A stretch of DNA of 64,000 nt from Prostheceraeus crozeri (GCA_907163375.1 CAJQUW010003082.1:1-64000), one strand, 5' to 3'. Shown: positions 1-14,435, counted from the first letter of the stretch. The notes: generated from the letters alone by a model not told the origin. A program made the numbers and translations.

Positions 1-3000
1 AAAAATTCAAAACAAAGTTTTTTACGGCCACCCCTATTGCACATACCCTGTGTTTCCACATAAGCAAATATTACTGCACGGAACAGTTTACTTTTTTACT
101 CAAATAACTGAAAGTGGAAGGTGAGGCAATGAAGGGTTGGTACGAATCTTTGACTCTTTTTCAATTTTCTGTAATTTCGATTTGATTTTTTCGTTACCTG
201 GATTCAATTAATGAAAGGCCATTGAATATATGATGGGTTTTTGGTTTTGTTTTTATTTGCCACATAAATTTGTGGCAATTGTTGTTTGTTCAAACATTAG
301 TAGGTTAGTAAAAAGGTTATATAAGCGTAGATAACTTGTTGAAAGAAGAGTGGGATAAGGATAACCGTCGTGGGCTATAGCAAATCTTTTCATCACATCA
401 ATTTGCCTTCACATTATTTCTTTTGCTGGAAAACTCTCAGTGTTCTGTGTATTCGCATACATTCTTTTCCCCTGTTCTGTCATAGATTTTGATCTTTATT
501 TCTTCTGAAGTGGAAAAACAATGTGCTGTCCTAATGAGTAAAGTGACCACTATAATTGCAATTTGCTTTGAAATAAGAAAAGATGTTTTTAACAACATGG
601 GCCATTCACATTGTGCCTACATGTAATCCCCAATAAAAGGAAGATTAGAATTGGTAGGCAGTTTCAAGAGTGGAAAGAAAATATGATGGTTAAATGATAG
701 AGCATGCCGCTTCAGGAAAATGTCCAATCCAAATGGATTAGTAAACAAACACCAAATATTGTCCATCTATGTTACCTTTTTACCATAAAAGAAAATATCT
801 GCTTGATGAGTGTCAGCAATTTAGACCCTCCACGATTTTTCCGATATAGATGATTAGCTTAGAATGGGGACTGAGATTGAATTAATCATCGTAAACCAAG
901 AGAACGCTTGAAAATTGTTGTCATAGAAAGATTATGATTCAGAGGTAACCTGCACGACTAACTTTTAGCTCATAAAAATCATTTTCGAGTTTAATGAATT
1001 CAATTTCCCGTACAATCTTGTGTAAAGTTTCGAAGAAGTTTGCCTTACGAAACGAAAACACTATTTTTATCAAGCCACCAGTGTGAATAATGGAATTTGT
1101 CAACCGTAAAAGATTTTTTTGACCGTCAAGATAAATCCTAAATAAGATTTTTATTCCCAATTTGATTCGTGAGCATAATTCCACTATGATGAAGATAGAT
1201 GCAAACATTCCTAGAAATAGATAATAGAATATTTTCACCATTCAAAAGCGAATGAAAACGAGTTAAGGTGTTTTTTAAAAACGATCCAGCAAGGAACCGA
1301 GACAAACTCGTACCAGGAGATCTGTTTTGGGGCAAACTTCACTAAAAGGGGCGAAACCGATAAGGGGTCCCCCCCCTTTTGTGGTATCCCTTAGTAAGAT
1401 TTGTTAACTGACTGGGAGAGAATCAGAGCAATTCAACGCCTCCTAAAAAATTCTCTTTCTCAATTTGAAAATTTTTTCGTTTTTGAAGCAATATATTGGA
1501 AATTTTTTATTCCTTGTTGATCTTATCCCCTTAAATATATAGTTCATAAATGAGAAATTACCATTATGTTATATTGTAAAAAAACCTCTGCGATTCAATT
1601 GCCGCTGCATTAGGTAATGTATCAATGGAGAGGAATAAATTATGATATAGCCCCCGTTATGAGATGGAGAAGGAAACCAGAGACACCTATGGGTAAAAGA
1701 GGCACAAAGGGAGCCCTTGAAGATGAGGAAATCATGTTAAAATCCCCCTACTTTTGTACAATGTTAAAACACTACAAATATGAACATGTCTATTCAAATG
1801 GATACCCCGCACTGACATTTGGTTTTAACAGCAAAATTGGTGGGCCTATCCACTCAAACATATTTTGTTTTTGGCTGATCTGTTTTTTATCTTTGCATTA
1901 TGCCAATTTTATGTGCAAAGTAATTGGAAGGAAATTTAACGACATGTGAAAGATCCCATGAATTTGACCCTCATAGGCCCCCCCTAACCCATGATTGAAA
2001 ACGATGGACACACTCTGACCCCACTACTTGCACCACTATTGGCTAGGCTATCCTATAGTTTGCTATTCATTATTAGCTTTCTAATCTTTCTACTCCCAAT
2101 GTGAACCAGAATGTTTAAATGTTTTGAAGACGCCCAACATCAATTTCTATTAATAAATTTTCCGCCCCTCCTCTTGGAAGCAGGGTAAACATGATTTTGA
2201 AAATTGTACGGTACATGCGAAGGATACTTTTCCAATAAATTTCTCTTTTATTTTCAGAATAGCAACAACCATAAAGGCTTTTTCCACTGAAAACAATGCG
2301 AATCCATGGGTAATATAGAATTGAGGGAGAAGATATAAACTCCTCTATAAAAGACGAAAAAAATTGTAATTGGATAGGAAGCAGATACGTCCCCCAGAAC
2401 TTATCGGTGGCTAAATGCGGCGACGATGGTAAGACCTTGGAATCCCCTTGAAAGAAAGTAACATCCCTGGTGTTTCTCCAGTAGATACCAGTCCCCCCCC
2501 TAGGACCTTAACCTTTTTCCACCCTTATTCATGGTACTCCCTTCATCTCGAATCCAACCCGCAAATCCTAATTTGGAGTACACTTGCTGATGAAGTTGAC
2601 CCTTATTTGATAAAGGCCCTTGCAACAAAGGCTAATTCCCAAAGTCTCCCCCCTTCAAATTTTAAGATACAAATTCAACAAAAGTGGACTGAAAGTGTAA
2701 TTAGAATGTTTTGAATCGTGGAAATGGTCCAAACAGAAGCTCAACTCGTCGTGCGGCGGCGGGTAATCACTGGTTAACTAGTTCCCATGCACTTAGCCAT
2801 ACCAAACTGACTCTCTGTCAAGTGAGCATTTTTTTTAGATTTGTTGACCATTGAAAGACAATAAGCTTTGGACACTGGAATGGATCCATTTTTTCCAGAG
2901 AATATTCTCTGGAATGTGCCCAATCTCAAAGACGTTTTTACACACTAAACGTGCATTAAGTCTTTCTTCTCTATATTCCCCCAAAAGGGTGAGGAGTGCA

Positions 3001-5970
3001 ATGGATTTGGGTCTAATACCTGGGGTTTTGTTAATGATCAAGAATGAAACTATAGTCACAAATGACAATTAGGGGCTCGCTTTCCATCCCCGGGTCGTTT
3101 TTTGACAAAGATATCTCGCCCACCATTCGAATAATTTTGAAATTGGCGAAGTAATTACTTTTCAAGAAAAGCAGTAAAACAAAATCGAACCTGAGCCATA
3201 TTTCGCACAAACTTTAACTATTCAAAAGTTAAAATTCCCCGATTGATGAAGCATATCTAGTTCCAACAAAACTCAAACTTCGAAAGTCCTATTAGGTTCT
3301 ATTGCATAATTATACTTCAAAAGTATCTTGGAAATAATGGGTTCCCACTAACAAAGGGGGAAAACAGAGCCTTTCATCTTTTTTTCTTACCGCACAAAAG
3401 TTCCCTCAAAGGGAACAGCTTTCTATAAACACCCAGCCACACCCAACTTATAACGTTTTCAAATGCAAATCGTAACTATAAAAAGCTACTCTTCGAGAAT
3501 ACTACTTCAGATAAATATTGACATCAATAATATTTTAAAAAATGTGCCCAAAAATTCCCCCACAAATTTGCCCCCAATTTTATACACCACCCCTTTTATA
3601 CTATCCGGTTTTACCTGAATCAAATTTTTTCCGTCTACAAAAACAATTGCAGTTTAAGCACTTTTTTGTTGAGTTTTTCATATCAATTTGGAATCGAAAC
3701 ATGCCTGGCAAACCAGATAAGAAAAAGCTAAGCCCCCCAAGCTTGAAAAATAGCCATATTGGCAATCTTTTGAAAAAATTACGATTTTTGGAATGCCCTG
3801 TGACAGACTCCCCCTCCTGTATTCCTGGAATCCCGCTTAAGGTCACAGTGTGGAAAACACAACTTGGATAAATACAGCTACACAACTGTCCCCCCCATGG
3901 TTTATTACCGGGTAACAAAGAATTACAGAAAAAGTTTTGCTAAAATAAGTTTTTCAATCTATTGTGTTTTTTTTTTTCGCGGACCACTCTTTTTTTGCCA
4001 CTCAATTGCTTTTTGGAGCACAAATGGGGTAAGCTCCCGAGTCCTACATGCCAAAGTTTAACCACTCCGTTTGGTAAATTCCATACCTGTATTCCCTTTC
4101 ATATAACCAAAAACTAATGCTACATAGGCCAAAGTTTGGTTACATTGGAAAAAACGAAATATACAGCAAAAAATGTGACAACGTGCGTGGAAAATCTCAC
4201 CTAAAAATTCAAAATTGGGAAAAATTAAAAAAAAATGTAAAAAATACTAATATTCCCCCAAAATATAGCGCTCAAGTTTTACCCCACTATAATTAACCAA
4301 ATATTTAGGAAAGCTAATGTTGTCGGATTTTAGGCCCTTTACAATGTTTATTGCATACGTTTAATCCCGAATAAACTCTTCAAAATCATATGAAAACTTC
4401 TTTAAAAGTAGGCCACCATCCATTGGTTGAACTCGTCGTGAATTGAACCCATATTATTAATCTGGACGGTCAAAAGACGCAGAAATACTCCCACCCGTGA
4501 GAATCGCTCTTATTGTGGGTCTTAACACATGGTGCCCTGAATTTGACGTGTGTCACATAATACCACAGTGTTCCATTTCTTGTGGCAAAAATGATAGCCC
4601 ACTTGCAATATTTACTTTTTATTGACCTATGTATAATATTTGTGTGTTTAAGTGAATTCCATATTATTGAGAATAAACGCCCTACTTATAAATTATTAAT
4701 ATCATTATACAAACCCATTTGGCAACACAACCTAAGCAAACTTCTCGCCTTTGGCTCAAGGTCTTTTCACGCACGAAATGCCCTTAACAAATGCGGTTGG
4801 GTGGGGACTGTGCGGAACAAAGTGTGTTTTCAAAGAAATGCTCCCGCATTTGATGACATATTTCCATACGACATGAACTGTTCAGGCCAACACACAAAAA
4901 AAAGCAAGGATAACTTTTTTTTTAACAGAGGCAAAAATATAGCGTACCTTAAAAGGAAGAAAAACATTGGCTGATATAAGTGCATGTGTGGCAAAGCATG
5001 TGGCATTTTTGCACACTGAGTTTTTCAGGAAGGCGATTGGTATATATATTCCTGCTGTAAGAAATCAATGGCGACCAATACCACCAAATTAATTTTATTA
5101 TTTGAGTAAAAACAACCAAGTAAAAAAGGTGAATATACCAATTGTTTTAATCACAATCTGAATTTGATTTTTACATGTACCGAACATGTAGCTGAAAAAG
5201 TACAAATCAAGCAGTTGCTATGAATAATGGGACCGAGGTAAAAATGCAAGTTATTTTGAAATGCACACGGAAGATGATTTTGCAGCACCAGCAGGCAAAA
5301 ATTTGTCTTGTTTATTGAACACTTTTTTAATGAACACATTACTCCAAAATTTACTACCACTTCCTAGGAAGTTGGTAAGGACGCCGATGGCATGTTAATA
5401 TATTATATAATATTTTTCACTAATTGTAAGAGATCTCTGGAGTGGGGGATGGACGAATTTCCGAATCCGGCCATCTTTATTATTCTGAAATTTTCCACCC
5501 ACTAAATTTTATTTACCGTACAAAATATGGAATACTACACTGATTGAACTGGCATTAAGGCAGGAAACCGTTTTGTAGGTTTTCCCCGTAATGATTTTAA
5601 GTCATTGATTTTGTGTTTCTCACAACCTTCGTGAATTTTTTCCGCGCCCCTTGAATAACTTTACCTTTGTATAACCAAATACAATTCGAAATCGGATCCG
5701 AAATATGCCATGTGAAAATTGTCCTGCCAAATGTTTGTTTCATGATGGTTTAACAGCTAATGATTGAAGTGTTTATTTTTTTTATTCGAAAAAAAACAGC
5801 AAAGAAATCCCACAACAGCCCCGCCCTTGCAGTGGTTTTTAAGCAAAATTATTCCCTTTAGTAAACTAAACCTTACTCATTTGAAATGACAAATCTTGTC
5901 CAAACGGGTTTGCAGGTAATTGCCTTATGCGCCCCCTGAGAAACATCATTTTTGAGACTGTTGCTTTTAA
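1..5970. other. AT-rich region with no recognisable gene
   Basis: Both strands were read for known protein motifs and none was found. Open frames here are short (at most about 130 codons, for example 4582-4974 plus) and lack recognisable domains. The stretch has many runs of C or G of 7-8 bases and long A/T runs. I see no TIR pair, tRNA or long tandem array. It is best treated as intergenic or very old repeat DNA flanking the hAT element that starts at 5979. Confidence 0.5.
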
Positions 5971-5978
5971 GGAATGAC

Positions 5979-5994
5979 CAGGGACGTGCCAGCA
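5979..5994 (+). repeat. left TIR of hAT element
   Basis: The 16-bp TIR CAGGGACGTGCCAGCA matches the right end (11594-11609) perfectly and directly abuts the duplication GGAATGAC at 5971-5978. Confidence 0.93.
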
Positions 5995-7590
5995 GGGGGG
6001 GCAGCGGGGGCAACTGCCCCCCTAAGATTTGGAGACCACTCATTTTGCCCCCTCTAAAAAGTCTAGTTATATATACAGTAATAACTTATCATCTGAGCGT
6101 GAAGAGAAATTTGCTACATCTTTTGCTTACATTTCATCAATTTTCAGTCCGAACTGAATGATTCTTTGTCTGCTTTAGCGAACGTGTTTCGCCTTCCTTT
6201 AGCTTTTACTGCAGGTCAATGAATTATTCAACACATCTGTGTTTATCATTAAACTTGCGAGAGAAACGATTTTGTAAGTGTCGGTGCATGTGGACGTCCT
6301 GTTGAGACTGCATCTGAAATTTGTGGGATACGATGCCCAGAGGCTGTTTAATCCATTAACTTGGACAAAGTCCATCAGGTGAATTTGATCCGTGCGTTGT
6401 GCACATTTCTTTCCATTTTCCAATCACAATATCTAAAAGCCGTATCTTTAACCTAATATCTATATTCACGCGTTCTTCATATCGAGATGGCGTGCGCTTT
6501 ACGCCTTCACATGATTCTATTGATTGTCGCGTTGTCAAGTCGTCTCCTCCACTCGAGGCTGTGTGAGCGTGGTTGCTGCCTCTAACAATAGGATTCGATG
6601 CGATGTCCTCTGTAGACAGAGAAAGCCGCGCCAACACCCCATCCAGCTCTATGATCATTCTACATGTGCGCTGCTGTACTAACAGTGAACAATCACATTT
6701 TTCCTCCCTGCAGTTCTGTTCTAATTTTTATACCTAGTAAGTATATGAGTGACGTGATGAAATAAAATGATGAATGCAATTACACTCAAGGTCGGTGATA
6801 CAATATACGGTATGGAGTAACCTCCTCAGCGGCACCAGAGCCCTGTCGCTGCGTCGTTTCTGACAGCAGATTCGACTTACTTCGACGTGACAGTCCTCGC
6901 CACCGGGCCAACTTCCCGGGTGATTGTCTTTGGTGGGAAAGCGTTAGAGTAACGCTCAACGAAGCAGTCGAAGGAAGAAAAACTCATGGGCTTAGCTGTA
7001 TCACCGATTAGGCCAATAGTTAGAATGTCCTGTAGATAAGTTGGCCACCTTAATAAATTAGTTTGACTCTTCCACCCCTACCTTGTTCGGATGACCTGTC
7101 TGGGGGTAGTGTTGAATACGACAACTTCGACAGTCGATGAATCTAGCAGGCACCCTGATCGGCCTAACCAACTGTGAAGGACCAGCCTGAGCGATGAGAC
7201 GGAAGTTAAATGTTGTATTCAATTCGCCAGCAGCTCCGATCATAAGATGGTGGTTCATCTTATCTTGGAGGTAGTTAGTTTAAGAATTAAGATCTTATTT
7301 ATTCTACACGACACACAATAACACACATGTATTTGTCAGAGCCATATAATAGGTTACCATTAAGAACTGGAGAAAATACATAAGCATACAAAATCCTCTT
7401 ACGTGGGAATGGCCGTTAATCAAACTGAGATTTATTAATCGACATTGATAAATTCGAAATCGATTGATTGCTTCAAATAACAGCAATGAAAGAAAACTAA
7501 CTCAGGACTCCTAAATGTAAATTAACTTGTCAAATGTCCCTGCAAACATCGAATTAGTATAAGTCAACTAGTTTTTATCCTGCTTTTTAG

Positions 7591-8439
7591 ATGTCACGTG
7601 GTCCATCAAAATCGACTACATTGGATTCATGGTTGAAGCCGAAGAAGCCGGTTGAAACCCAAAATGTAGAAAACGAATCGCCAACTTCTCAAAAATCGCC
7701 CAGTACGGCAGATGTTTCGAGGGAGGATCGAACAGCAGATGTTCCAACAACCGCGGGATCAACATTCGCCACCCCCAGTGTTGTTCAGGATGAAGAGGCT
7801 TCTTCAAAACTGAGTGTACCTAAGGAACAGCACATACCTGCCAATGACTTCACATTTCCGAGAAGTCGTGGAAGGGCGTGTCAGTCAACATGGTTTAGGA
7901 AATACAAATGGCTGCATTACGATGTCGTTGAAGATAGCGTTCTGTGCTTCACGTGCGTTCAAGCGAGGAAATTTGATTGTCAACGGTCGGTCGAACGTGA
8001 TTTGACTTTCGAATGTAAAGGTTTCAAAAACTGGAAGAAAGGCCCCGAGAAGTTTGAAACTCACGCTAAAAGTTCTCACCATCGACAAGCAGTAGAATTC
8101 ATAATTCAAAGAAACCAGGGAACACCAGTATACGATCTGATCGTAAAACAATCGAGAGATCAGCAGGTACGGGCACGCACCGCTATGTTGACAGTGCTAA
8201 GCTCTGTACGATATTTGGCTCGAACAGGACAAGCACTACGCGGACTACACAACGATGATGGCAATTTTCGTGTACTTATAGAGGAAAGATGCGAAGAAGC
8301 TCCTGAATTGAAAGCGTGGTGTGAAAGAAGAAACAATTACCTGGATGGTAAAATTCAAAATGAAATTTTAGAGATAATGGCCCATAAGTGCAACGACTGT
8401 AGTATACCGATGTTAAGAAAAGTCCATTCTATGGAATAA
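7591..8439 (+). pseudogene. hAT transposase, 5' part with TTF-type zinc finger
   Basis: A 282-codon open frame starts with ATG directly after a TTTTAG that resembles a splice acceptor. A low-complexity Ser/Thr/Pro N-terminus is followed at about residues 95-175 by a TTF-type zinc finger (STWFRKYKWLHYD, then CFTC and later HAKSSHHRQAV), the DNA-binding module of ZMYM1-like hAT transposases. The frame continues to NNYLDGKIQNEILEIMAHK, the conserved lead-in to the catalytic domain, and then breaks. The expected first catalytic segment (SPFYGIICDE) is readable in a shifted frame at about 8418-8450, but an upstream TAG and a downstream TGA interrupt that frame. The open part looks well kept, the catalytic part does not. 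Confidence 0.85.
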
Positions 8440-9868
8440 TTTGTGATGAACACTGATGTTGGGGAAATGAAGCAGGTGAGTCTTTGTATAAGATGGTAAT
8501 GATAGTCCAATAACGCATGAATGAACGACGAGACATCTCGTGGGAATGTAGCGGCCTCAAAGCGCTCGAGCTAATAAACCATATTTGCAAGGCGCATTAA
8601 AGCACGTTTTGCTCACACGACTCGGTATTAAGCATTGATAACTCTTTCGCGGTCATTGTTTCGATGGTCTGCTATATGTCAGTCATTTGAATGGAGTGAC
8701 AAACGAATTACATGACATTCAGTGCAAAGTCACATCTTGATGTTCAATGCAGACAATCACTCGTTGGATTTAACTCTACAAGAAATTACTCGACGTAGGT
8801 GAGCTTATGTCTGTGACGCTGATCCTTGTAAAGAGCGTAACTATCACTAACATTGGAGTCGAGCAAGAGACGTATTGGCTATCAATGTCATATGTTCTGT
8901 ATTATCCCGATGAGGAATTCAGCTTGCTACTTGTTCCGGACTCCCATTCCACTTTGTCGCAACATGTGGCAGAGCGAGTAAAAGCTGTAGATAGGTTTCT
9001 GAAAAACTATTCAGCGAATACAGGAGACATTGAAAACTGACAGAAGATAGAGAATAGCTTTATAGGAGATTGAACGAAAACGTCGGTAGAAATACTTGTA
9101 AAAGGAAATGCATGAAAAACGAAAACACTTTTCTGTCGAAAGCTACGCAGTCAAATACTAGGACCGTTGCGAAGCACTGGCTCAGCGTTTTGGCATGTTA
9201 ACCAGGATATACGCAATAGGGAGCAAAAACTTCAGTCGACGTTTTTGCTACAGACTCTATTACCTCCCTAGACGGACATCATGCGACACTGGACACATAA
9301 TCAGGACGTGTGGCATGAGCACTAGACAGGTTGAAGCCGAGGTACAGCTTAGCATATCTGAAGATGGCTAAACAAAACGGACTCACGAAATGAATCCACG
9401 AAGGTCAGGACCGAAGAGTTGACAGATTGCAAATAATGCTACTGCTTTAAAACAGACACACACACACACAAATTTATACTCTATCTAAGTACATACAACC
9501 ACATAATCGTTATGAATTTTACCCAGAATTCACTCAATGATAAATGAACTAAATCATAATTACATACTCCTTCAACGGAAAACGTGTTTACCTAATACCG
9601 GTTCAATCGCACATAAAACTTGCAACGTTAACCTAAAGCGAATCACAATTATGAACTTCATTTTTAAAATATCGAATAAATTAACGATTTCAGAATCTGA
9701 CATCACAATTTGCTACCTCGACATATGAACTTTAACAGTTCGAAATATGATATATATTGTATGACGCTTCTGAGATTTGATTTGTTAATTATTTGTTAAT
9801 TATATAGTGTGCTCATGGTTCATCGTCTATACGACTGCACTGTATGTGTTATTTTCACATTTTTACAG
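8440..9868 (+). pseudogene. decayed catalytic middle of the hAT transposase
   Basis: This stretch lies between the two well preserved ends of the hAT transposase and should encode the RNase H-like core with its insertion domain. No long frame matches this. The open frame 8807-9040 has no recognisable motif. A short CA microsatellite lies near 9460. I read it as relic coding sequence with several indels and stops. Confidence 0.55.
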
Positions 9869-10475
9869 GTTGGAACAGACCGATTCACCTTCCCCGATGG
9901 CTACCTTGACCTTCGAAGAAACGCTTCGTAAATGTTATTTCGAAGTTTTGGATAATGTGTGTGGAGAATTGGAGAGGAGGTTTTGCCAACCTTCGATGGA
10001 AAAGTTGGTGACCATAGAGACAATTGTGTCTGATTCAGTGACTGGCAACCTACCATCTTCTACCAATTTAACAGATACCTTATTACAGTATGGAAGTGAC
10101 TTTGACATTGAACAACTTTCAGCCCAGTTATTGTTATTACCCCGTATCGTCAAAGATAAATCTGCGTCGGGCTTCTCTGTCATAAATGAACTGAAGTCTC
10201 AATCAGACACTGTTAAGGACCTTCTCGATCAGGTTGTACGTCTACTTCAATTACTTTCTGTTGTGCCCGCTTCAGCTGCATCAGCAGAGCGCTCTTTCAG
10301 TGCACTTCGAAGGGTGAAAACTTACTTGAGGTCTACTATGACCCAAAAGAGGCTAACACATTTGCTTTTGCTTCATGTCCATTCCCAACGCACATCCAAG
10401 ATTTCATTAGGAGATGTGCTCAAGGAATTTATTTCGCGTTCCGCAGAACGGCAATCTGTATTTGGTAATTTCTGA
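9869..10475 (+). pseudogene. hAT transposase, 3' exon with hATC dimerisation domain
   Basis: The frame opens after a strong splice acceptor (TTTTTACAG at 9860-9868) and runs about 200 codons to TGA at 10475. Near its end it contains the canonical hAT C-terminal dimerisation motif SAASAERSFSALRRVKTYLR followed by TQKRLTHLLLLH. The E in the ERSFS motif is expected to be the third catalytic residue of the hAT D-D-E triad. It belongs to the same transposase as the 7591-8439 fragment. The intervening sequence does not encode a readable middle, so the gene is broken even though this exon is intact. Confidence 0.87.
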
Positions 10476-11593
10476 ATTACGTTTTAGAGTTTATAAGAAA
10501 TAGTTGTACATGAATCAATGCGTTAAATCATTCAAACTGATAAAATTTGTCAACCAAGGACCGGAATTTTATGATATAGAAATTTGTAAAAAACAATCTT
10601 CCTTCTCAGATTTAGCGACAACCGAGTAACCGATGTATTATGAAAATTATTCAGCTTTACTATCACTTGATAAATCATCATGATTCTACTTCTCAACAAT
10701 GAGAAAGTTTTCTATTCGTAGTTTGCTACAAAAAATTTCAAAATGGATTATAAACATTATAAACGAACCAAACCTTGGCCAATTTCTTTACATAAAATTC
10801 CGGTCATGGTCGGATCAGAGATTCTTTGTATGTAAGTTATAGTCGATTCATAAGGTCAGAGCAAATGTACTCCAAATCCAGAACAGTGCAGTTTTGTACT
10901 ACAAACATCAGATGCAATTCACAACAACATAGTGCAGCATTGGAAAATGATACTTTACTTTTTTAATACGTAATTCTATAAACTAGTTTAGGATTGTTTT
11001 ATCATGTGATAAATTTAGTGGCAGCTTTTCAGTTTTCAGTCCTTCAAGATTAATTTGCATTACTTGATTAGTTCGCAATTCATTAAACTTCTGCTCCCTA
11101 TTTTTCAAATTAGCATCAATAATCTATTCTTTTATAAATCTGTTATATAATATTAAATTCGATTATAAGCCAAAAGTTCTAAAAACCGAGCGATTCATAA
11201 AGAAATCAGAATATCCTAGTTTTGGAGTATTTTACACAAGTTCTGGAATTACTTATTGAATCGGCTATTACACTCGTCATACCTTCTGCATATTTTGAGA
11301 ATATGCCATTTTCTTCGTCACTTTTGTTACTTTCTGAAGATGAGAATTATTAACTTTCTCTAAAAAATATTGTTTTTACTGCATTACAAGTTATAAACTT
11401 CTGTATTCCATTCATGAAATTAAGCGAACGTTAACATAATGCTATTTATCAATCTATTCCACAAAAATCGATCATATTGCGTATATATCACGTATTATAT
11501 GCATATTCGTAAGGTAATGTAGGAGTACGCGGGTATCCAATCTACTATATATTGTATACGGTACGTGAGAGGCTGCCCCCCCAAAATTTTTTA

Positions 11594-11609
11594 TGCTGGC
11601 ACGTCCCTG
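11594..11609 (-). repeat. right TIR of hAT element
   Basis: TGCTGGCACGTCCCTG is the exact reverse complement of the left TIR and is followed immediately by the second copy of GGAATGAC (11610-11617). Confidence 0.93.
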
Positions 11610-11617
11610 GGAATGAC

Positions 11618-14429
11618 ATATAATTCACGGAATGAAGATATCTATAACTTGCAAAAAGTATCACCTCAAATAATTCGCAATGTATGCTTCGTATTGTCAT
11701 ATGCATCATTCAAGAATTAACAGAGAACAGTGCTTCAATAGACATGCACGAATTTATAGCATGAAAAGCATAAAACTCTAAAAGTCGTTCGTTGAACCAC
11801 TTGAATTGTCATGAAAATAACTTAAAAACGCTACTACAAAATACAGAGTAAATTTGAAACATGCCATTATTCATTATAATGCAAACTTTGAAAATTACCA
11901 TGTAAATCATGACAAAACATTGAAAATTAACAAAGTTAACGTATTTTAAGACAATTTCAAAAGTAGACAATACTTTTCTTTCTTGAGTACAGACGATTCC
12001 GCCATAAAGTCTGAACACAATTGCATTATCAACCACATGGTAGCAACATATTGATTCCTGCTTATCAAATTTCCTGCTTGTCAGACAATTTTTGTCTCAT
12101 CGCACGAACTAATTTGCATTATTGCGTTTACTACCTATCATACTACTTATGACTAATATATACACTTTTATTGAAATTGGATGGTATCCTTGACAATTTT
12201 CAATTATAGAATATACAATGTTGTAAATAAGTAGGGTTCCTTGTATACACCTTGAGGAATGGCAATAACAGGTCTGGATATTTGACGTATTGATGTTATC
12301 TTTTAATTCTGTTTTTACAATGTTTTTTACATCTTTTAAGGGTCTATATACTTCTTTAAAGTTAACTTTCGCATTACGGTCTTGTAAAGTATCAGAGTTA
12401 TTCATGATGTGCATATAAGAATGCGAGTGTGCATGAGTGGAGCAGAGTTAGAATTTATGTGATTAGGAGTGACTAGTTACCATTAGCTGTCGTTGAATAA
12501 TTTGATCAGATTTAAACACACTGAGTTTGAGAGACAATACTTACAGAAAAGTAGACAGAGTTGTCTGATATTTTGGCGAATAATTGTCTCATCTTGTCTG
12601 CTCTGAACAGCCACTTTTGGCTGTTGATTGTCTGATGTTGTCTGTTGCAAGATTTTTGGCTGTCTACAGTTTACAGTGTACTTAAATGATTATGCATACA
12701 ACATATCGATGTAAAAAATGGTGAATTCTAGTGGCAAATCAAATAATTACGAATATATTCGTAACTTTTGGTTATCTCATAATTTATGATGATAAGCATA
12801 TCGCTTCAATCGTTGGGTTGAGATAATTTTGAACATCAGATTAGATATATGATAATACATATCATGCAAAATTAAATCGTCAATCATCATGTCAGTTTTT
12901 TTAAAAAAATGTTTGAAGATTGTGTAATGTATTGGACATCAGTAGAAAAAGAGTTAATAATTGTCGTTTTACTGATGTTGGGTGACAATCTACAAATTAA
13001 AAATGATAATGAGAAGTTCGCGCACGAATTTAGAAACAAAACTTCAGCAGCTCTCGAACTCAATACCGCTTCTGTGTCTTCCCTTTCCTGCATTACAGTG
13101 GCCATACTGACATACGCGCGAGTCATTCTTTCACTAGTTCCTAAAAGAAAGTGAAGAGAATCATTTCTCTCAACCGAGTGCCAGCTGTCTTTTTCCACTT
13201 CAATGGTTCCTCACAAGCTATGACCACTACTATTTGAATTCAAGCTATTGTGTACAGAATGTCAATCCAAGATTCATGCGCTCTTGCAAGATATTGCTTG
13301 GATATTACCCTGGAAATGAGTGAAACCATGATTTATGAGCTTGTTGTGCAAATACAACATGCTTGGAGACAGCAGAATTAATTCTAAAGAGACAGAAAGT
13401 GAATTGCAGATGTAACTTTCTTACTAATGTTAAAGTTGCTATTGTTTGAGTAATGTCTTCAACTTTGAAGATTTAGGGCAAGTATTGATTCTTCCATGTC
13501 AATATGTAGAAATGACTCGTTCAAGAAATAATGAAAGTGAGTTTCATGAAAACTCGTATAGCGAGTAAAGCAATGTAGTTGCAACAAACCGTATGAGGTG
13601 AATCATTTATGATAATAGAAAAATGAGAATAATATCCTATATTGACTCACATCTCAAGAATCATTGAACGATTACTTTTCAGGAAAAATCGCATTGAAAC
13701 GCATGAAGTGAAAATGAAAAAAATACTTATCGACAAAATTCGATAAAAGAATTCTTAGATAGTTTTGTTCGTGGGATGGCTTCAGTCTTTAAATTGCGAT
13801 AATGTTTGATAGCTGTCTCTCAATAAGTGTCATTCGGAGCGGCTGAGACGAGAGGTGGAACCGGTATGAAAAGTTGCGTACCGGGCCGGGTCCGTGCTGG
13901 TCGAACTGAGTGACCGGTAGCGGCCCAGTCCCGTCATGCCGGTTAAAGAACATTGCTAGATTTGTAAATGCTTTCTCTCTGTACATTATTGCTTACTTTC
14001 ATATTTTCACCGGTGATGAGTTTTCTAGAATGCGCTGCATTGTGATTGCGCAATTGATCTGACCACATTCATCTGTTCATGTACAGGTGACATCTCACTG
14101 GATCGCTTCCCACTCAGTCCCTTCCTAGTCCGTCTCTTCCTACCGAGTCTCTTCCCACTCCGTCACCCCAAGTTTCAGAAGTTCCATTCAGTCCCCTTTT
14201 CCTAATTGGTGTCATGCTGTGCTGAGTGTTATCGCATCATCTCTCCTATGTTCTTTCTACGCGCTTATCACTGTTATTGCTCAGCATGAATGTGTACCGA
14301 GATGATGAGATTCTTTTGATAGTATATTCCTTTTTTGTAATTGTTACTTTCATCATATTTAAACCATTAAAGTCATTCCAGTATTCCAGATAAAACATTC
14401 AAAACACGAAATTAGTATCGTATAACACA
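11618..14429. other. AT-rich region, nothing recognised
   Basis: No protein motif, tRNA or TIR pair was found. Two minor points: at about 13857-13945 a G/C-rich patch has inverted AACCGGTATGA / TCATGCCGGTT arms about 75 bases apart, and at about 14100-14200 there is an imperfect pyrimidine-rich repeat (variants of CTCTTCCTACTCAGTC). Neither is enough to name an element. Confidence 0.5.
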
Positions 14430-14435
14430 TTTATT
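14430..14435 (-). terminator. AATAAA polyadenylation signal of the FLYWCH/MULE gene
   Basis: On the minus strand an AATAAA lies about 60 bases after the stop codon of the last exon (stop at about 14494). Its position suits the 3' end of that transcription unit. Confidence 0.55.

Larger units (their letters stand above)
5979..11609 (+). mobile_element. hAT DNA transposon (decayed), 5.6 kb
   Basis: The element has perfect 16-bp terminal inverted repeats, CAGGGACGTGCCAGCA at the left end and its reverse complement at the right end. It is flanked by an identical 8-bp direct duplication GGAATGAC at 5971-5978 and 11610-11617. The 8-bp duplication and CAGGG-type ends are diagnostic of the hAT superfamily. 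G/C-rich tracts follow both TIRs. Inside, on plus, are the N-terminal zinc-finger part (7591-8439) and the C-terminal dimerisation part (9869-10475) of a hAT transposase. The 1.4 kb between them should hold the RNase H-like catalytic core but is heavily decayed. The element is almost certainly immobile on its own, though its ends look intact and could still be recognised in trans. Confidence 0.93.

Noticed and set aside
4582-4974. 130-codon plus frame with an N-terminal hydrophobic segment.
   Set aside because: No recognisable domain, homopolymer-rich 3' half, and no supporting splice or promoter context; chance length in AT-rich DNA is plausible.
6199-6658. Minus-strand frames inside the first hAT element near its left end.
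   Set aside because: No domain, and their position in the 5' non-coding part of the transposon gives no support for a second gene.
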